A stretch of 64,000 nucleotides of DNA from Sphagnum magellanicum (GCA_021904315.1 CM038913.1:7315958-7379957); one strand, 5' to 3'. Counted from the first letter of the stretch, positions 12,281-23,068 are shown. The notes: generated from the sequence alone by a model not told the origin. Translations and numbers: made by a program.

Positions 12281-13087
12281 CAGTTTTGTGGGTGTAAATG
12301 GTTTCGGATTTACAGTCCGTGTAAGTGTAAAATCGTGTAAATTTATTTTATGCTGTGTAAAACAGTGTAAGTGTAAAAAATACATATTTAAATGATTTAC
12401 ACGGTCCAATAAAAAAATGTAAATGTACTATATATATATTTATATGATTTTACATGGCTATGTAAAATAATGTAAATATGTAACAATGTAAAAAATGTGA
12501 TTTTCACTTGAGGAGGGCAGATTTCATAATGTGTTTGAAGATATGCCAGCTAAATGGCTCATTGCAAAAGGAAAACTATCAAAATATACACCCACAATTA
12601 ATTTATATGACTTTGCAAGAAGGTCTGGTCATTAAAGATATATAATAAAATTATTTATAAAGTAAGGAAAACAACACTAGAACCCTGAGTTTGATCACAA
12701 ATAGGATGAGATTCAAAAAAATACATCAGCATTCAAAGGTTGGGGGACCTCAGTTTTTGTGGTGAACTCACCCTGTCTTTCCTTTTTCTTTAGCGCCTCC
12801 ACTGTTGCCGCATATATTTTCATTGCTCCTACTTGTAAAGCTACTATAATTAATCTTGAACCTTGTGCATTAAATGCTGATTTTCAGCATTTCATTTCCA
12901 AATTTAATAAAATTTCCTTACTTTATGGATACCCCTGAAAGAAGGGTTTGGGGTGAAAGGAGGCCCAAAGACAGGGTGAGTTTACAAATAATTTTAGTAT
13001 TTACACTTACACGCCTCAAACCATTTACACTTACACTGGATTTACATGTCATATATACGACTATTGACACTGACACTTACAACACTG
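12281..13087. mobile_element. Non-autonomous hAT-like element, 807 bp
   Basis: The termini are CAGTTTTGTGGGTGTAAATG on the left and, in reverse complement, CAGTGTTGTAAGTGTCAGTG on the right. The flanks are GTTCAGAC (12,273-12,280) and GTTCAGAA (13,088-13,095), a 7/8 match for an 8-bp target duplication. The paralogous right segment has a single GTTCAGAC at 23,457-23,464 followed directly by the shared downstream sequence, a clean empty site. The ends are rich in GTGTAA/TTACAC words that are inverted relative to each other. The interior hosts a nested TIR element at about 12,640-12,992. Confidence 0.85.
12640..12992 (-). mobile_element. TIR element family M1, nested copy
   Basis: In reverse complement this matches 45,581-45,990 and 22,026-22,400: CACCCTGTCTTTGGGCCTCC, GTAAGGAAATTTTATTAAAT, TTTGAATGCTGATGT, TTGAATCTCA and AAACTCAGGGT occur in order. 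It has no coding capacity. It lies inside the 807-bp hAT-like element, so it inserted later or travelled with it. Confidence 0.7.
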
Positions 13088-13113
13088 GTTCAGAATCTTC
13101 TTCAACCAAAACA

Positions 13114-13467
13114 AATCCTGTATCTTCAGTGTATGAAACCATTAAAACCTGCTAGGTATGAAATCTCACCTGAGCCCACTAACTCATCTTCTTACAAGAT
13201 GTAACTAATAATTGTACTAGCTATATGTTGATTAAGAAAACTGCCAAGATGATCATGTGCTAGTGTTCCTAAACTATGTGACAACAATGTAATCCTGTAT
13301 CTTCAGTGTGCGTATGAAACCATTAAAAATTGCTAGTTATGAACTCTCAACTGAGCTCACTAACTCATCTTCGTACAAGTTTTAACGAATAATTGTATTA
13401 TATGTTGATGAAGATCACTGCACAAACAAATACCTGTTAGTGTTCCTAAACTATGTGACAACAACGT
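13114..13467 (+). repeat. Tandem duplication, two units of about 177 bp
   Basis: 13,114-13,289 and 13,290-13,467 both run from AATCCTGTATCTTCAGTGT through ATGAAACCATTAAAA and CACTAACTCATCTTC to TAGTGTTCCTAAACTATGTG. The right segment has only one AATCCTATATCTTCAG block, at about 23,485, so the duplication arose in the left copy or was lost on the right. Confidence 0.75.
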
Positions 13468-13724
13468 GGAGAGTTTTCAGGCTTTTAGGTACTTCATCTC
13501 CAACTGAAGTGAAGTGAGACTTAAGACATTCAACACTATAAGGTTTTTTGCCTCAAATGACCATTCTGGTGAGGATTGATAATGTCCAACCTATCCTAAA
13601 TGATATCTCAAACTATTGCTAGTAGAAAGTACAAGGCACCAATAGCCAAGCTATGTATACAATTAGCCTCGTCTTGCTCGTGAAAATTTCTCGACCTTAC
13701 AAGGACCCAACTGCTAGCAGACTG

Positions 13725-14572
13725 TTGTTGGCTAGTTCTTTGTTTTTTCAAGAACTCTTAAGGTTCAGGTCTAATTAGAACTGTTAGGTCCAGGTCTAAT
13801 ATGTTCTTGAGAACATAAAACTCCTTGGTTTCAGGTCTAGTCAATATTTCCAAAAATCAAGACCTGTCAGTACCGATGCCACGTCAAATTTTTTTGACCA
13901 ACAGTTCCAAGTTCAATGGGTCAATTTGTCCAACCTTTATAAAAAAATTTGGTTCTGAGTTTGGGCTGGGTGAGTTCAGACTTATTTTTGGGGATGGTTT
14001 GAAATTTTATTTCTAATTTTTTATATTTAAATTGTTTTTTTTGGTGTTCCCAGCATGTTCTTGAAAGGTTCCCATAGTGTTGTCCAACATGTTTTCAAAA
14101 ACAACAATAAGGATCAACATAACATAAGGAATAATTACCCAACAACGGTCTTCACTCACATAGTCCTTATTTGAACTTTTATCCAACATACCCTAAATCT
14201 AAAAAACATCACAACATATTTGAGTAAAGGTCATTTTAATGCCATCATTGGAGATGCCCTTACATATTAAATTTTAAGGCTAAGACCTATAACCTTAGAA
14301 CCTAAAACTTTAAACATTATCTAAACTTATGGCCCTAGCCCTTACTTAACTTAAGAATTGGACCCTGGAAACAACCTTTAAGACCCATTGGGTCCAATTC
14401 TTGATTGAGTATGGATCCATGAAAACTCACCAGGTCCCGTTCTAAGGGCAGGTCTGGGTCCATGTAGAACCACCAGGTCCGGTTCTTGACCATTTTCAGG
14501 TCCATATAAGCCTGCCAGGTCCAGTTGGTACACCTGAATTCAGATTTGGCCAGAAACCCAAAACCGACCAAC
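13725..14572. mobile_element. Insertion with hAT-like ends in left segment
   Basis: Sequence shared with the right segment stops near 13,725 (CCCAACTGCTAGCAG) and resumes at about 14,573 (CTAACTGGTAGCAGATCCTC matches about 23,822). The inserted block starts ...TGTTGTTGGCTAGTTCTTTG and ends ...GACCAACACTG, close to the CAGTGTTGG hAT terminus. Possible flanking duplicates are TAGCAGAC and GTACAGAC. It contains GTTCCCA repeats (14,042-14,110) and a roughly 43-bp periodic CAGGTCC repeat (14,400-14,535). Confidence 0.55.
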
Positions 14573-15640
14573 ACTGGTACAGACCCTAACTGGTAGCAGA
14601 TCCTCTAAGATCTAGATGTACATAACCTAGCTGCTCTTTTCCAAAATACAATATCCACCCAATACTAGTGCAACTACCAGCTCATGTATTCGCTTAATGA
14701 CTCTGCCCTTTATGGCAAGTCCAAACTTCAACCTATAAACTTTGCTTATTGGATCTAGAACTTCTCAAGTAGGTGAGTGCACTTCTATGGAACATGGCCA
14801 TCCATCATATCCCCAATAAGATTTCACATGTCTCTCACACATTGGGTTAAGTTTGAGCCAAAATGTCATGCTTAATACAGATGATAATAGTGCATGCAGC
14901 AACAGTTGTTGTTCAAGATGAGATATGATTTTACATAGAGTGAGTGTCAGGAGATGATTTTATTCCTCCAAACCTATGATCATCTCCATTTTCATTTTCA
15001 TTTTATTTTTATTTTTTGTGTAGATGCTAGTATAGCTTGTTATCAGTAGACCTCCTTGGTACCTTGGATGCTTATATTTTATTATAAACAAGTGATGATA
15101 GCCTTTCAACTTGTGCAAGTGATGACAATTCTTCAACATGTTGCCATGTTTAGATGCAGTTCTTCATCTCTTCCACACATACTAGCTAGTGCACCTCTAT
15201 CATTAGTTGATTTGTGACAGAGGATGCCCTTTTAGCATTAGGTCTTCTACTTCATTACTATTGCTTTGATTTCCTTTCATGTGTTTACATTTGCTTCGAC
15301 ATGCCTTGTACTTATTGTGACGGATTTTCATCCTTGTTTATGTATATAAACAGGGTTTACACCAATGCATAGTCTCTTCCCTATGACCAGAGCCAACAAA
15401 TTATTTCAAACATTTTCACAACAAGCAGACACTCCAAACGTTTTCACGACATTTTCTTCGAGTTGTCGTGGCAGGGACGAATAGCATTGGAATCCAAAAG
15501 ATCTGCATTAGGAGGAAAGTATAGCAAGCAGAAGAACGTCTGCTTTTTTTCTACAAGGAAAGGATAACAAGCAGATGTACGTCTGCTATTATTCTACAAG
15601 CTAAGAAAAAAAGAAAGAGTGAATCATCTTATGGAGCAAA
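14573..15640. other. Intergenic DNA of the left segment
   Basis: The first part matches 23,820-23,940 of the right segment (TTTTCCAAAATACAATAT...CACCC/CACC). The rest, about 14,700-15,500, has no counterpart there and no recognised gene or element. Confidence 0.5.
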
Positions 15641-16750
15641 GTATTCATAAAGCAAAATCACCCAGGCAAAGATCTTCAACACTAAATGTCACATGAAATC
15701 TGATCTTAAAGTTAGAAACAGAGAATCATCAACTGAAGCTTTTCATGGCATGATGGATCCGTTTTGCAGCAGATTTCGTGCAGCTTTGCAGCATGTCCGT
15801 CTCGACCCCTCGACCTTAGTTATTCAAGAGAGGCTGATCAGCTCCTGATGAGCTTGTGGTATAACCATAAGAGAGTCCCCAAATGACCACGAAGGGGCCG
15901 AAGAAGAATACCAACAGAACAACCAACAGAGGCAAGCCGACAGGCACAAACCAGGCAGCTATCAACAAAATCACTGCCGATACTACGAGGATCTTGCCTG
16001 CAGTGATGAAGAAGAAGAACAACAACACTTGAGTTTTGGAAATTCCCAAAGGTAAGATCAATAGAGTACACTGCAGAGCTCGCTAGATCCTGCTTAAGCT
16101 GCTGGATTCATGAGAAGAGGATTACATAGCTTGCACGAGGAGCTGTCATCAACGCAGCTCATCGAGTCTTCTCGTAATCATCCAATGAGTTCCAGACGTA
16201 CCTCAACGATATGGCCGAACCAAATGAGCCAGGGAGCAACCATGAGCACGAAGAGATTAGCATCGAAGTCATGTGTCTCACTCTTGGCTACTGGAAGGAT
16301 GATAATGTTCTGGACAGTGCAGAGAAAGAAAGCTGGAAACAGGATGAGATGATAGGCGGAACGCTTCGACAATTCCCTGCAACACAAGGCAAATATTCCA
16401 TGCTGCAACGTTCGTTCCATTTGGTGCTGATCAAAGTCTTGCTAGCTTCGAACATGGTTATAAACACAACCACATTTGATTCTGAGGACAATATTCCGAT
16501 CCCCAGATTTTTCTGTGGCGCCTCTTACTTATATTTGAGCATCTAGCAACTGGTTTTCTCACACTTCGGACGACTGCAGGTTTGATGAGAGAAAGAGAAT
16601 CCCAGCTGGGATGGCAGAATAGCTTACCCTGCACTCTGAAATCTGCTGTCCTGCAAGCTCACCAGGTACAGGAGGTACGAGATGAGAAAAGTGAGCTCAG
16701 GGAGAAACAGAAGGCCGAACCATCTGGGCCCGTACAACAATGGATGTGCT

Positions 16751-16788
16751 GCACACACACACACACACTCTCTCTCTCTCTCTCTCTC
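16751..16788 (-). repeat. Dinucleotide tract next to splice acceptor
   Basis: (CA)n(CT)n on the plus strand. In the gene direction the intron ends (GA)n(GT)nGCAG, directly before exon 2 of copy A. Copy B has a shorter, interrupted form at 25,352-25,385. Confidence 0.9.
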
Positions 16789-16859
16789 AATAACGTAACA
16801 GGTACAAAACTCCCATGAAAAATTCCAAAGTCTGCACTTCAATATTAGCATCTAAGTCC

Positions 16860-16886
16860 CTCATCATCATCATCATCATCATCATC
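16860..16886 (+). repeat. (ATC)n trinucleotide tract, intron of copy A
   Basis: Eight to nine uninterrupted ATC repeats lie in intron 1 of the SdpI-family copy A. The corresponding position in copy B (25,456-25,494) is a (CTC)n(ATC)n tract. Confidence 0.9.
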
Positions 16887-17104
16887 AAAATGTAATTATC
16901 TACAACTGTATATCATGTCCATGATTCGATCGAAACATAATGATAAGATTACAAGTCTTTGAAGGTACCTTGCAAGTCCCACCAGAGGGGCACACGATCA
17001 GGCGTCTTGTGCCAGTTGTGTATCGCAAAGATGCCACTCAAAAGTGCCAAAATGCCAGCCAATGCAACCGGATGCCCCATCGCAGAGTTGTTCTCTTCTC
17101 TTCT

Positions 17105-17150
17105 GTTGTGTGTATGTGTGTGTGACTCTCTCTCTCTCTCTATCTGTGCT
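17105..17150 (-). repeat. GT/CT microsatellite in 5' leader of copy A
   Basis: TG repeats followed by CT repeats lie just upstream of the predicted start codon in the gene direction. They are conserved in a shorter form at 25,733-25,785 upstream of copy B, so this is probably part of the 5' untranslated leader or core promoter of both genes. Confidence 0.7.
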
Positions 17151-17285
17151 TGTGTCTCTTTGATGCAGAAGCAAAACAACGCCGAGGACGATGACACAGA
17201 GCTCCACTTCGGCAACTGCTGCAATGCACTAAGCAAGTGGAGCTCTGACTTGCTCTTGCCTGTGCGCGTATGTATACTGTGTGAC

Positions 17286-18800
17286 TGAGCGGCTTTTTCG
17301 TCATTTTGTGAAAAATATTTTGGAAGTGAAGTATGTTGTTGTAAGTTCCTTATATTTTAAAACATAATTGCCAAAAAATTCAATTTTTTTTTCCCCCACA
17401 ATTGCCACAAAATGAACATGTACTTAAGACTTTTTACTTTTACATTTTGAATATCACCAAATTTGGCTAAATAAACTTATGGATGATCACCACTAATTGA
17501 ACAACCTGACAAAATTGAAAAGAAAACCCTAACAAAGAATAATCATAATTTTTTAAAAAAAAACACTCAAGATAAAATATAATCACTTTTGAGCCTCCCT
17601 CAAAATATCATTTTTGATTGTGGACCTCTATTTCATCCAAGGCTTGGAAGATAATCTTTGAACTTGTAGGAATGAAAGTGAAGTTATTGTTAGCTTTCCA
17701 TGAATAAAATCATGAATCTTGAAAACCAAAAATTGTTTTGCATGTGGATTGATGAACATTTGGACACAACTTACTTGTCTCTAATCTTGAAGAAGTGCAA
17801 AAGCAATACAAGGGAAATTTTGCTAACAAATAATTCAAAGAATAACCAAGTTTAATGATTGAAGACCAAGTTTGGTGTTGTTAACAAAATATCAAAACAA
17901 CACAACCTTTGGAAAAATTGGATCACAAAAAATTTAATCCATTCACCATTAGCAAATAGATAAATATTGTGACCTTTCAATTCAAGCTTCCAAACTCCAT
18001 GAAGATCCATTATGTGTTTCGTGTCTCATTATTAAAGTCTTACGATGTGTCCACCAACCTAGGAATACTTTCACCTAAGTCGTCTCCATTTATTGAAATC
18101 AATGGTGAACAAAAATATAAAATGAATTTTTTTTTGATTTTGATATTATGCCAAATTAGTCAATTGCAATACTTTTTACATTGACAAGGCTAAGACATCA
18201 ATGAACAAACATGGGAACAAATTTGAAACATCTTTCAAACACATTTGACAAGATAGAAAATTCCACAAAAAGCATTTTTAAAAACAAGATAAAATGTTGG
18301 GCACATCATATATTTGAGCCCATCATTAAAAGAAAATTCTACTTTGTTTGTTAGAATTTACTTGACACCCATTTGAAACAAGAACCCATAGTACAAAAAT
18401 AAACTTGAAAAGTTGCTTGTAATTGTAGAAACCTAATGGAAACCCATTTTCACAATTCAAAATTTGAAAATTTATACACATAATTACTGAAATAACATCT
18501 TGTCTTTGATCATTCAACTAAAAACATTAATTGTTCAACAATTTGATGATGGTTTTTGTTATTATTTTATGCATTTGTTGGCATGTAATTCCCTTCATTA
18601 CTTGGATTAATTTATTCAACATTAGTTTGAAGTACAATTTGCATCATAACCTTATTTTTTCATATTTATGTTATACAGTTTCATTTTTTTTTTCATAATA
18701 AAAATCTATTTGAACCTTCCTCTTGCACTTTTTGTGTTCTTGTTTCTTATTTAGATTTAGAATTAAATTTGCCTTTGTCATAGTTTGTTTTAGTGTTTTA
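17286..18800. other. Intergenic AT-rich DNA between segments
   Basis: No gene was recognised. The 18.7-18.8 kb end may contain eroded sequence downstream of the adjoining minus-strand hAT relic. Confidence 0.5.
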
Positions 18801-18805
18801 AAATT

Positions 18806-19710
18806 TCAAAAATGTGGCATGCCCAAAAATGTGCCTTGGAAAGCTCCCCCAACCTTGCAATTTTTAACAAGTTTCAAAGTTGTGGTCATTGGTCCCAAAT
18901 TAGCACTTGAATCATCTTTGATGTAAACAATAATTTTTTTTCTGAATCCATATGATCTATCAAGCAAAGTTTGAAGCTTCATTACCATAGTTTCATTGCT
19001 TGCTTCAATTGCCTCAAACAAGCTTATTGTAATGTGTTTGAGGTGCCAATCTATGAAAATCAAATTGCCAATAAGTTGAACTTGTCATCATGGGTAGTCA
19101 TTGACGTCCAAAGATTGAAAGTTGTTATAAATAAGCATTTTGACAAGGTAGGTAATGAGTATAGATTGTTTTGATCTTCTCCACCAAATTAAATATGACA
19201 TTATTTTTTAATACACCTTCTTGTAAGGGAAAACCACTCAAAGACACAATGACCACAATTTTGTATATAAACCAAGCATTCTCAACAACTGAAATTGGTT
19301 AAAAAACTGATAATAAAAATTGGAGAAATCTAAATCTTGTTTTAAAATGTTTGTTATTTGTTCATGATCATTTTAAACTAGATGTACATAACTAAAACGA
19401 GTTAAAGATGATGTGGGTCCAATTATAAGCATATTTTTAGTGGATTGTCAAAGCAATGGGCATTTCATTGTGTTGTTCACTTCTTCAACCAATTTGTGAG
19501 ATACTTTAAAGCTTTTGCATCTATAAGTTTTCTCATGGTTGTGATACCATTAGTTTTGAATTAAGTGATGAGGCCTTTCTACCATTTAGTTTGTTGAAGA
19601 AGGATTCCAAGACTATATTACCTTGTAGCAAATAACACAATGCATGACTTGAACATTGAACAAATTTAAAGATCTACCATCATTCACACAAAAAAGCTCA
19701 TGTGATGCAA
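18806..19710 (-). pseudogene. Second hAT transposase relic
   Basis: Read on the minus strand, an N-terminal finger-like part (NLFNVQVMHCVICYK, then VERPHHLI) is near 19,600-19,680. KLVEEVNNTMKCPL follows near 19,470-19,510. A central part is near 19,080-19,260 (FNLVEKIKT, LWTSMTTHDDK), then 18,806-19,063 reads WHLKHITISLFEAIEASN, GFRKKIIVYIKDD and AFQGTFLG. The order and words match the plus-strand relic at 8.3-9.9 kb but with clear divergence, so these are two family members and not one recent duplicate. The C-terminal dimerisation domain was not found. Frameshifts and missing parts make it inactive. Confidence 0.7.
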
Positions 19711-20720
19711 TTATAAAGCTTCCAAAACTTAGTTTGCTCATGTAAGGATTTTAAAAGATGTGTTACAACATGTGCATCAAGTTTTTTGACTCCACTTCCA
19801 TGCAACAAGATGATGTCCTAGACACAACAAGTCAAATGGATATCACCACTCCATTAGTGACACAATTCTTAATTTGTGCCCTAATTAAAACAATTTGCCA
19901 TTCTCTAGGTTCTTTAATATGTTTTAAAGCATTGTGGACAAATTGTTAAGCAACTTAGCTAGATTGTGTTTCTGAACTCATTGAAATCAATTACTAAAAA
20001 ATGTGCTCCAACATTAGTAATCCAAAATTGCCAGATGATACACAAAACAACAAACAACTAGCTACAAACTACAAGTTGTAACCTCTCAAAGTGCATTGAA
20101 AAAAAATAATCAAAAGAAAGAAAGGGGATTCACAAAAATGTTGTACCTATTGGCAAGGAGATAATGTTGTTGTACCTCATGTCACCTCCTTTCAATTTTA
20201 CATAATGTAATATTAAGGACTTATTGTTGAACCTTTAATCAAACACACATAAGGCCACTAAATGCGGCCTTGAGTATAAGACATGAAAGAATTAGCCATC
20301 AATATTGAAAGCAACCTTCATAGGAGGTCAAGAAAAAACACAAGTCAAAATCGGGGTCAGTGGTTCATTACTTGGCATGGTTCTTTCAATGTTTTTGCCT
20401 TTGCAAATTCCTAAGCCACCTTGTTTTACCTCTAACCTTTTCACCACCAATAGTCAATTGGGTTTACCGTACTTATGATTCATGTTGAACATGAATTAAT
20501 TCCTAGGAGGACCAACTAAAAAAGAAAAAATTAAAAATATTTTGTCGAAATTCTAGAAAATCACCCCTAGGTCAAAACACAAGATAACTTTGAAACTTTA
20601 TATTGAAATTAACATATTTAAGACTATTGTTGAAATTTGAAATATTCAGATTGGGGTTGTGGGACCTTTTTATATATATATTGGCAAGATTTGTCACACA
20701 TGAGTTGTAGGTATGGTATA
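19711..20720. other. Intergenic DNA
   Basis: AT-rich, no gene recognised. The 19.7-19.95 kb portion may be further eroded N-terminal or leader sequence of the minus-strand hAT relic. Confidence 0.4.
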
Positions 20721-21960
20721 CTAGTGTTGGTGCAGTTCTTCCTTGTTAAGAGAACTTTTGGTCCTGGTTTCAACATTTTATATTTTTTCAGGTTTTCTAG
20801 GTGCAGGTTTGAACCTAGTTCTTCCAATTTCTAAACCTTCAAATTTTGCTTTTAGCACATTTTTTCAAATTCATGAACCCTTTAGGCCCGACTCAAAAAT
20901 TTGGTTTGGTTCCATGTACACACTGCACTCCCCAATGTTAGAAAGAATGTATAGGTGTAGGGTAGAACAATGTCTTAAAAGGTTTCATAAGTTTGAGCCC
21001 CTCTGATAGTGCAAGGGGTGAAAACATGTGAAGCACCAAAAGGAGTCCCTTACCTTGCATAAAACATTATTAATTTTTTTTAAAAAATAAACAATCTCTC
21101 ACTTTGCTAGCTTGGAGAGTAGGTCACACCATGCAAACCCATCTCTAAGGTAGGTCACACTGCAAACCCATCCCCTAAGATGGTTCATGTGATTAAGCCC
21201 ACTCCAAATGCAAAGAGAATTTTTTTGTAAATTTTGTTTTGTACAAAATTTTATAATAAATTCAACCAAATGACTATATAGATATGGAGTTCAACAACTA
21301 TTTAAAGTTAATATTTAAATATAAATTTCCGTTCACTTGTCACCTTTTCAAAAAAATCACTAAAAAACTTGACCTTGTGTTTATGAATTCTCTTTCATGG
21401 TTTTGGTTTCAATTTTGAATTAAAAAAGAAGTATTCAAGGTTTCAATTTTGAATTCAGAAAAAAAGAATTCAAGGTTTCAATTTTGAATTCAGAAAAAAA
21501 GAATTCAAGGTCTCAATTCTTGTATCAATTTCAAGGAATGGATGCTAACTCTGTTATGGGTCACTAGAGGCTAACCTTGAACCCCTGAATTTAACATTAT
21601 AAATTGGGTACCCTCCCAACAGTGGTATGTAATTCAAAAACTATTTAAAACTAATATTTAAATATAAAGTTCAGTCCATTTGTCATCTTTTCAAAAACAA
21701 ATCACCATGTCTACATACAAACCTTACCTTGTGTTTAGGAATGTTTTGTCATGATTTTGGTTTCGATTTAAAATTTAGCCAAAAAGACTGGTTTCTTGGT
21801 TGTGATTCTTGTATAGTTTCAATGAAAGGGTGCTAGCTCTGTTCTGGATCACAAGAACCTACCTTAACACTGCAAATTGGATACTCTCAAACATTGATAT
21901 ATACCCAACCATATAGTTGCTGGGGGTATGTCCTTGTTTCTAACAACTGCCCAACACTAG
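20721..21960. mobile_element. Possible old hAT-like non-autonomous element
   Basis: It begins CTAGTGTTGGTGCAGTTCTT, close to the hAT terminus seen at 11,640 (CAGTGTTGGGCAGTTCTCA), and ends ...AACTGCCCAACACTAG, its reverse complement in outline. No convincing 8-bp target duplication is visible (flanks ATGGTATA and CAAACCTA). The right end is inside sequence shared with the left segment. R1 repeats lie in its interior. It may be two unrelated termini. Confidence 0.35.
21407..21510 (+). repeat. Short tandem repeat, three 34-35 bp units
   Basis: Units are at 21,407-21,440, 21,441-21,475 and 21,476-21,510. The last two are identical; each starts TTTCAATTTTGAATT and ends ATTCAAGG. They lie within the R1 repeat. 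Confidence 0.9.
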
Positions 21961-22025
21961 CAAACCTATACACACATGATTGCAAAACTCTTCATGAACT
22001 TGGTCATTTAGCAAGAACATATTAG

Positions 22026-22400
22026 AGTTATCGGTAAAGTCATGCCCTGTTGGGCCTGAGTTGCACCCCTCATTTGATGCTTCATCCTCTCCCGGCTGTT
22101 GTCCGCAAAGTCATGAAATTTTATTAAATAAAGGCATAAAATACTGAGACTCAGGATTAACTGTACCAAGCTCGAGAACATTTATAAGTACACATAGCAG
22201 CGGCAGTGATTGGGTGAAGGCGTTCAGGAAAAGAAAGGACAGGGCAAACTCAGTTTAGCACCAAATGTGCTGCTAAACTGCGTTTCATACCCTGTTGAAG
22301 CTCAGTGTACTATTTTGTTTCCTGTTTTTTTGAAATCTCATCCCCTATGTGACCAAACAGGGGGTTCTGGTGCCGTCTTTTCCTGACTTCACGGATAACT
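22026..22400 (+). mobile_element. TIR element family M1, copy in right segment
   Basis: The left end GTTATCGGTAAAGTCA and the reverse complement of the right end GTTATCCGTGAAGTCA form clear terminal inverted repeats. The interior matches 45,581-45,990 (AAATTTTATTAAAT, GAGAACATTTATA, GTGCCGTCTTTTCCTGA). The left segment at about 11,765-11,785 lacks it. It is about 375 bp long with no reading frame of note. Confidence 0.75.
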
Positions 22401-22571
22401 TTATTATGTTACACATGGCTTCCAGCCCTGTAATGAAATGGGACAAAAGGAGAAATGGGTTGATTGAGATCTGAATTGAAGGGGGAACACAATTAAGAGT
22501 TAGTGTAGGGTAATGTCTTTGCAGCAAGGCATGTTAACCTTGTGGACCAAGGGTGGAGCCTCAAAGTCCCA

Positions 22572-23068
22572 GGCAGGGTTTCTTTTAAGGATTTTGTGGC
22601 ATAGCGAAAGTGGCAATCAGCCAGAGAATAATGTAGCCAAATTTGGTTACCTTCTAGATATGAAAGTAAAACAATAAAATAAAATCTTTCTATATTCTTG
22701 GCTACCTAATGGAACTTATCATAAAAATTTGAATTTTTTTTCTTTGAAATCTGGCGAATTTTCCATGAAGAACCCTTTGAATAAAAAAAGAAATCTTTCT
22801 ATATTCTTGGCTACCTAATGGAACTGATTAGGTACTGATAGTAAAAATCTGAATTTTTTTTCTTTGAAATCTGGCGAATTTTCCATGAAGAACCCTTTGA
22901 ATAAAAAAAGAAATTTTTCTATATTCCTGGCTACCTAATGGAACTGATCGTAAAAATCTGAATTTTTTTTCTTTGAAATCTGGCGAATTTTCCATGAAGA
23001 ACCCTTTGAATAGGTGAAATCATATTTTTCAAGTCAAAATTTGGAAAAAATTTGCGAGTAAAGAACCC
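22572..23068 (-). mobile_element. Insertion with three tandem units
   Basis: Present in the right segment between GAGCCTCAAAGTCCC and TGGTCCAGGATGG; the left segment reads straight through (about 11,900-11,925). It contains units at 22,682-22,790, 22,791-22,910 and 22,911-23,012, each with TATATTC(T/C)TGGCTACCTAA, a T-run, CTTTGAAATCTGGCGAA and CCATGAAGAACCCTTTGAAT. The units are near-identical except for a short TTAGGTACTGA insertion in the second. A diverged reverse-orientation copy of one unit is at 58,436-58,610. Confidence 0.75.

Larger units (their letters stand above)
15816..17080 (-). pseudogene. SdpI/DUF1648-family gene, copy A, exon lost
   Basis: Four exons align with copy B: exon 1 16,969-17,080, exon 2 16,628-16,748, exon 3 16,202-16,376 and a last exon 15,816-15,997. 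Exon lengths are identical to copy B (112, 121, 175, 182 nt) and the protein is very similar (RVPLWWDLQ, SYLLYLVSLQD, GKILVVSAVILLIAAWF, SSGADQPLLNN). The exon that in copy B encodes the PNSLFGLITPWT signature is missing: only 204 bp separate the flanking exons, against 351 bp in copy B, and nothing resembling it is there. Exon 3 ends in phase 0 while the last exon needs one preceding base, so direct splicing gives a stop after four codons. It probably makes at most a truncated protein of about 140 residues with four helices. A hidden alternative exon is less likely. Confidence 0.8.
6250..17285. repeat. Left copy of a duplicated segment
   Basis: Blocks of this segment recur in the same order at about 21,205-25,862. 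Examples: 6,290-6,606 matches 21,630-21,890; 11,641-11,765 matches 21,890-22,020; 11,870-12,280 matches 22,500-22,570 plus 23,070-23,464; and 15,640-17,285 matches 24,060-25,862, which includes the SdpI-family gene. The left copy is longer because of insertions, among them a 5-kb hAT element, an 807-bp element and a further block at about 13,725-14,572. Left limits are approximate because the first block also belongs to a dispersed repeat. Confidence 0.8.

Noticed and set aside
15838..16071. Alternative minus-strand frame over the last exon of SdpI copy A
   Set aside because: Frame-shifted shadow of the exon; it would be the reading reached after exon loss and ends early from the splice.
17081..17236. 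N-terminal extension of SdpI copy A
   Set aside because: It translates the GT/CT microsatellite leader. The ATG at 17,080 aligns with copy B, where the upstream sequence differs.
22682..23012. Regular repeats considered as a CRISPR array
   Set aside because: Units are contiguous tandem copies of over 100 bp without variable spacers, in eukaryotic DNA.
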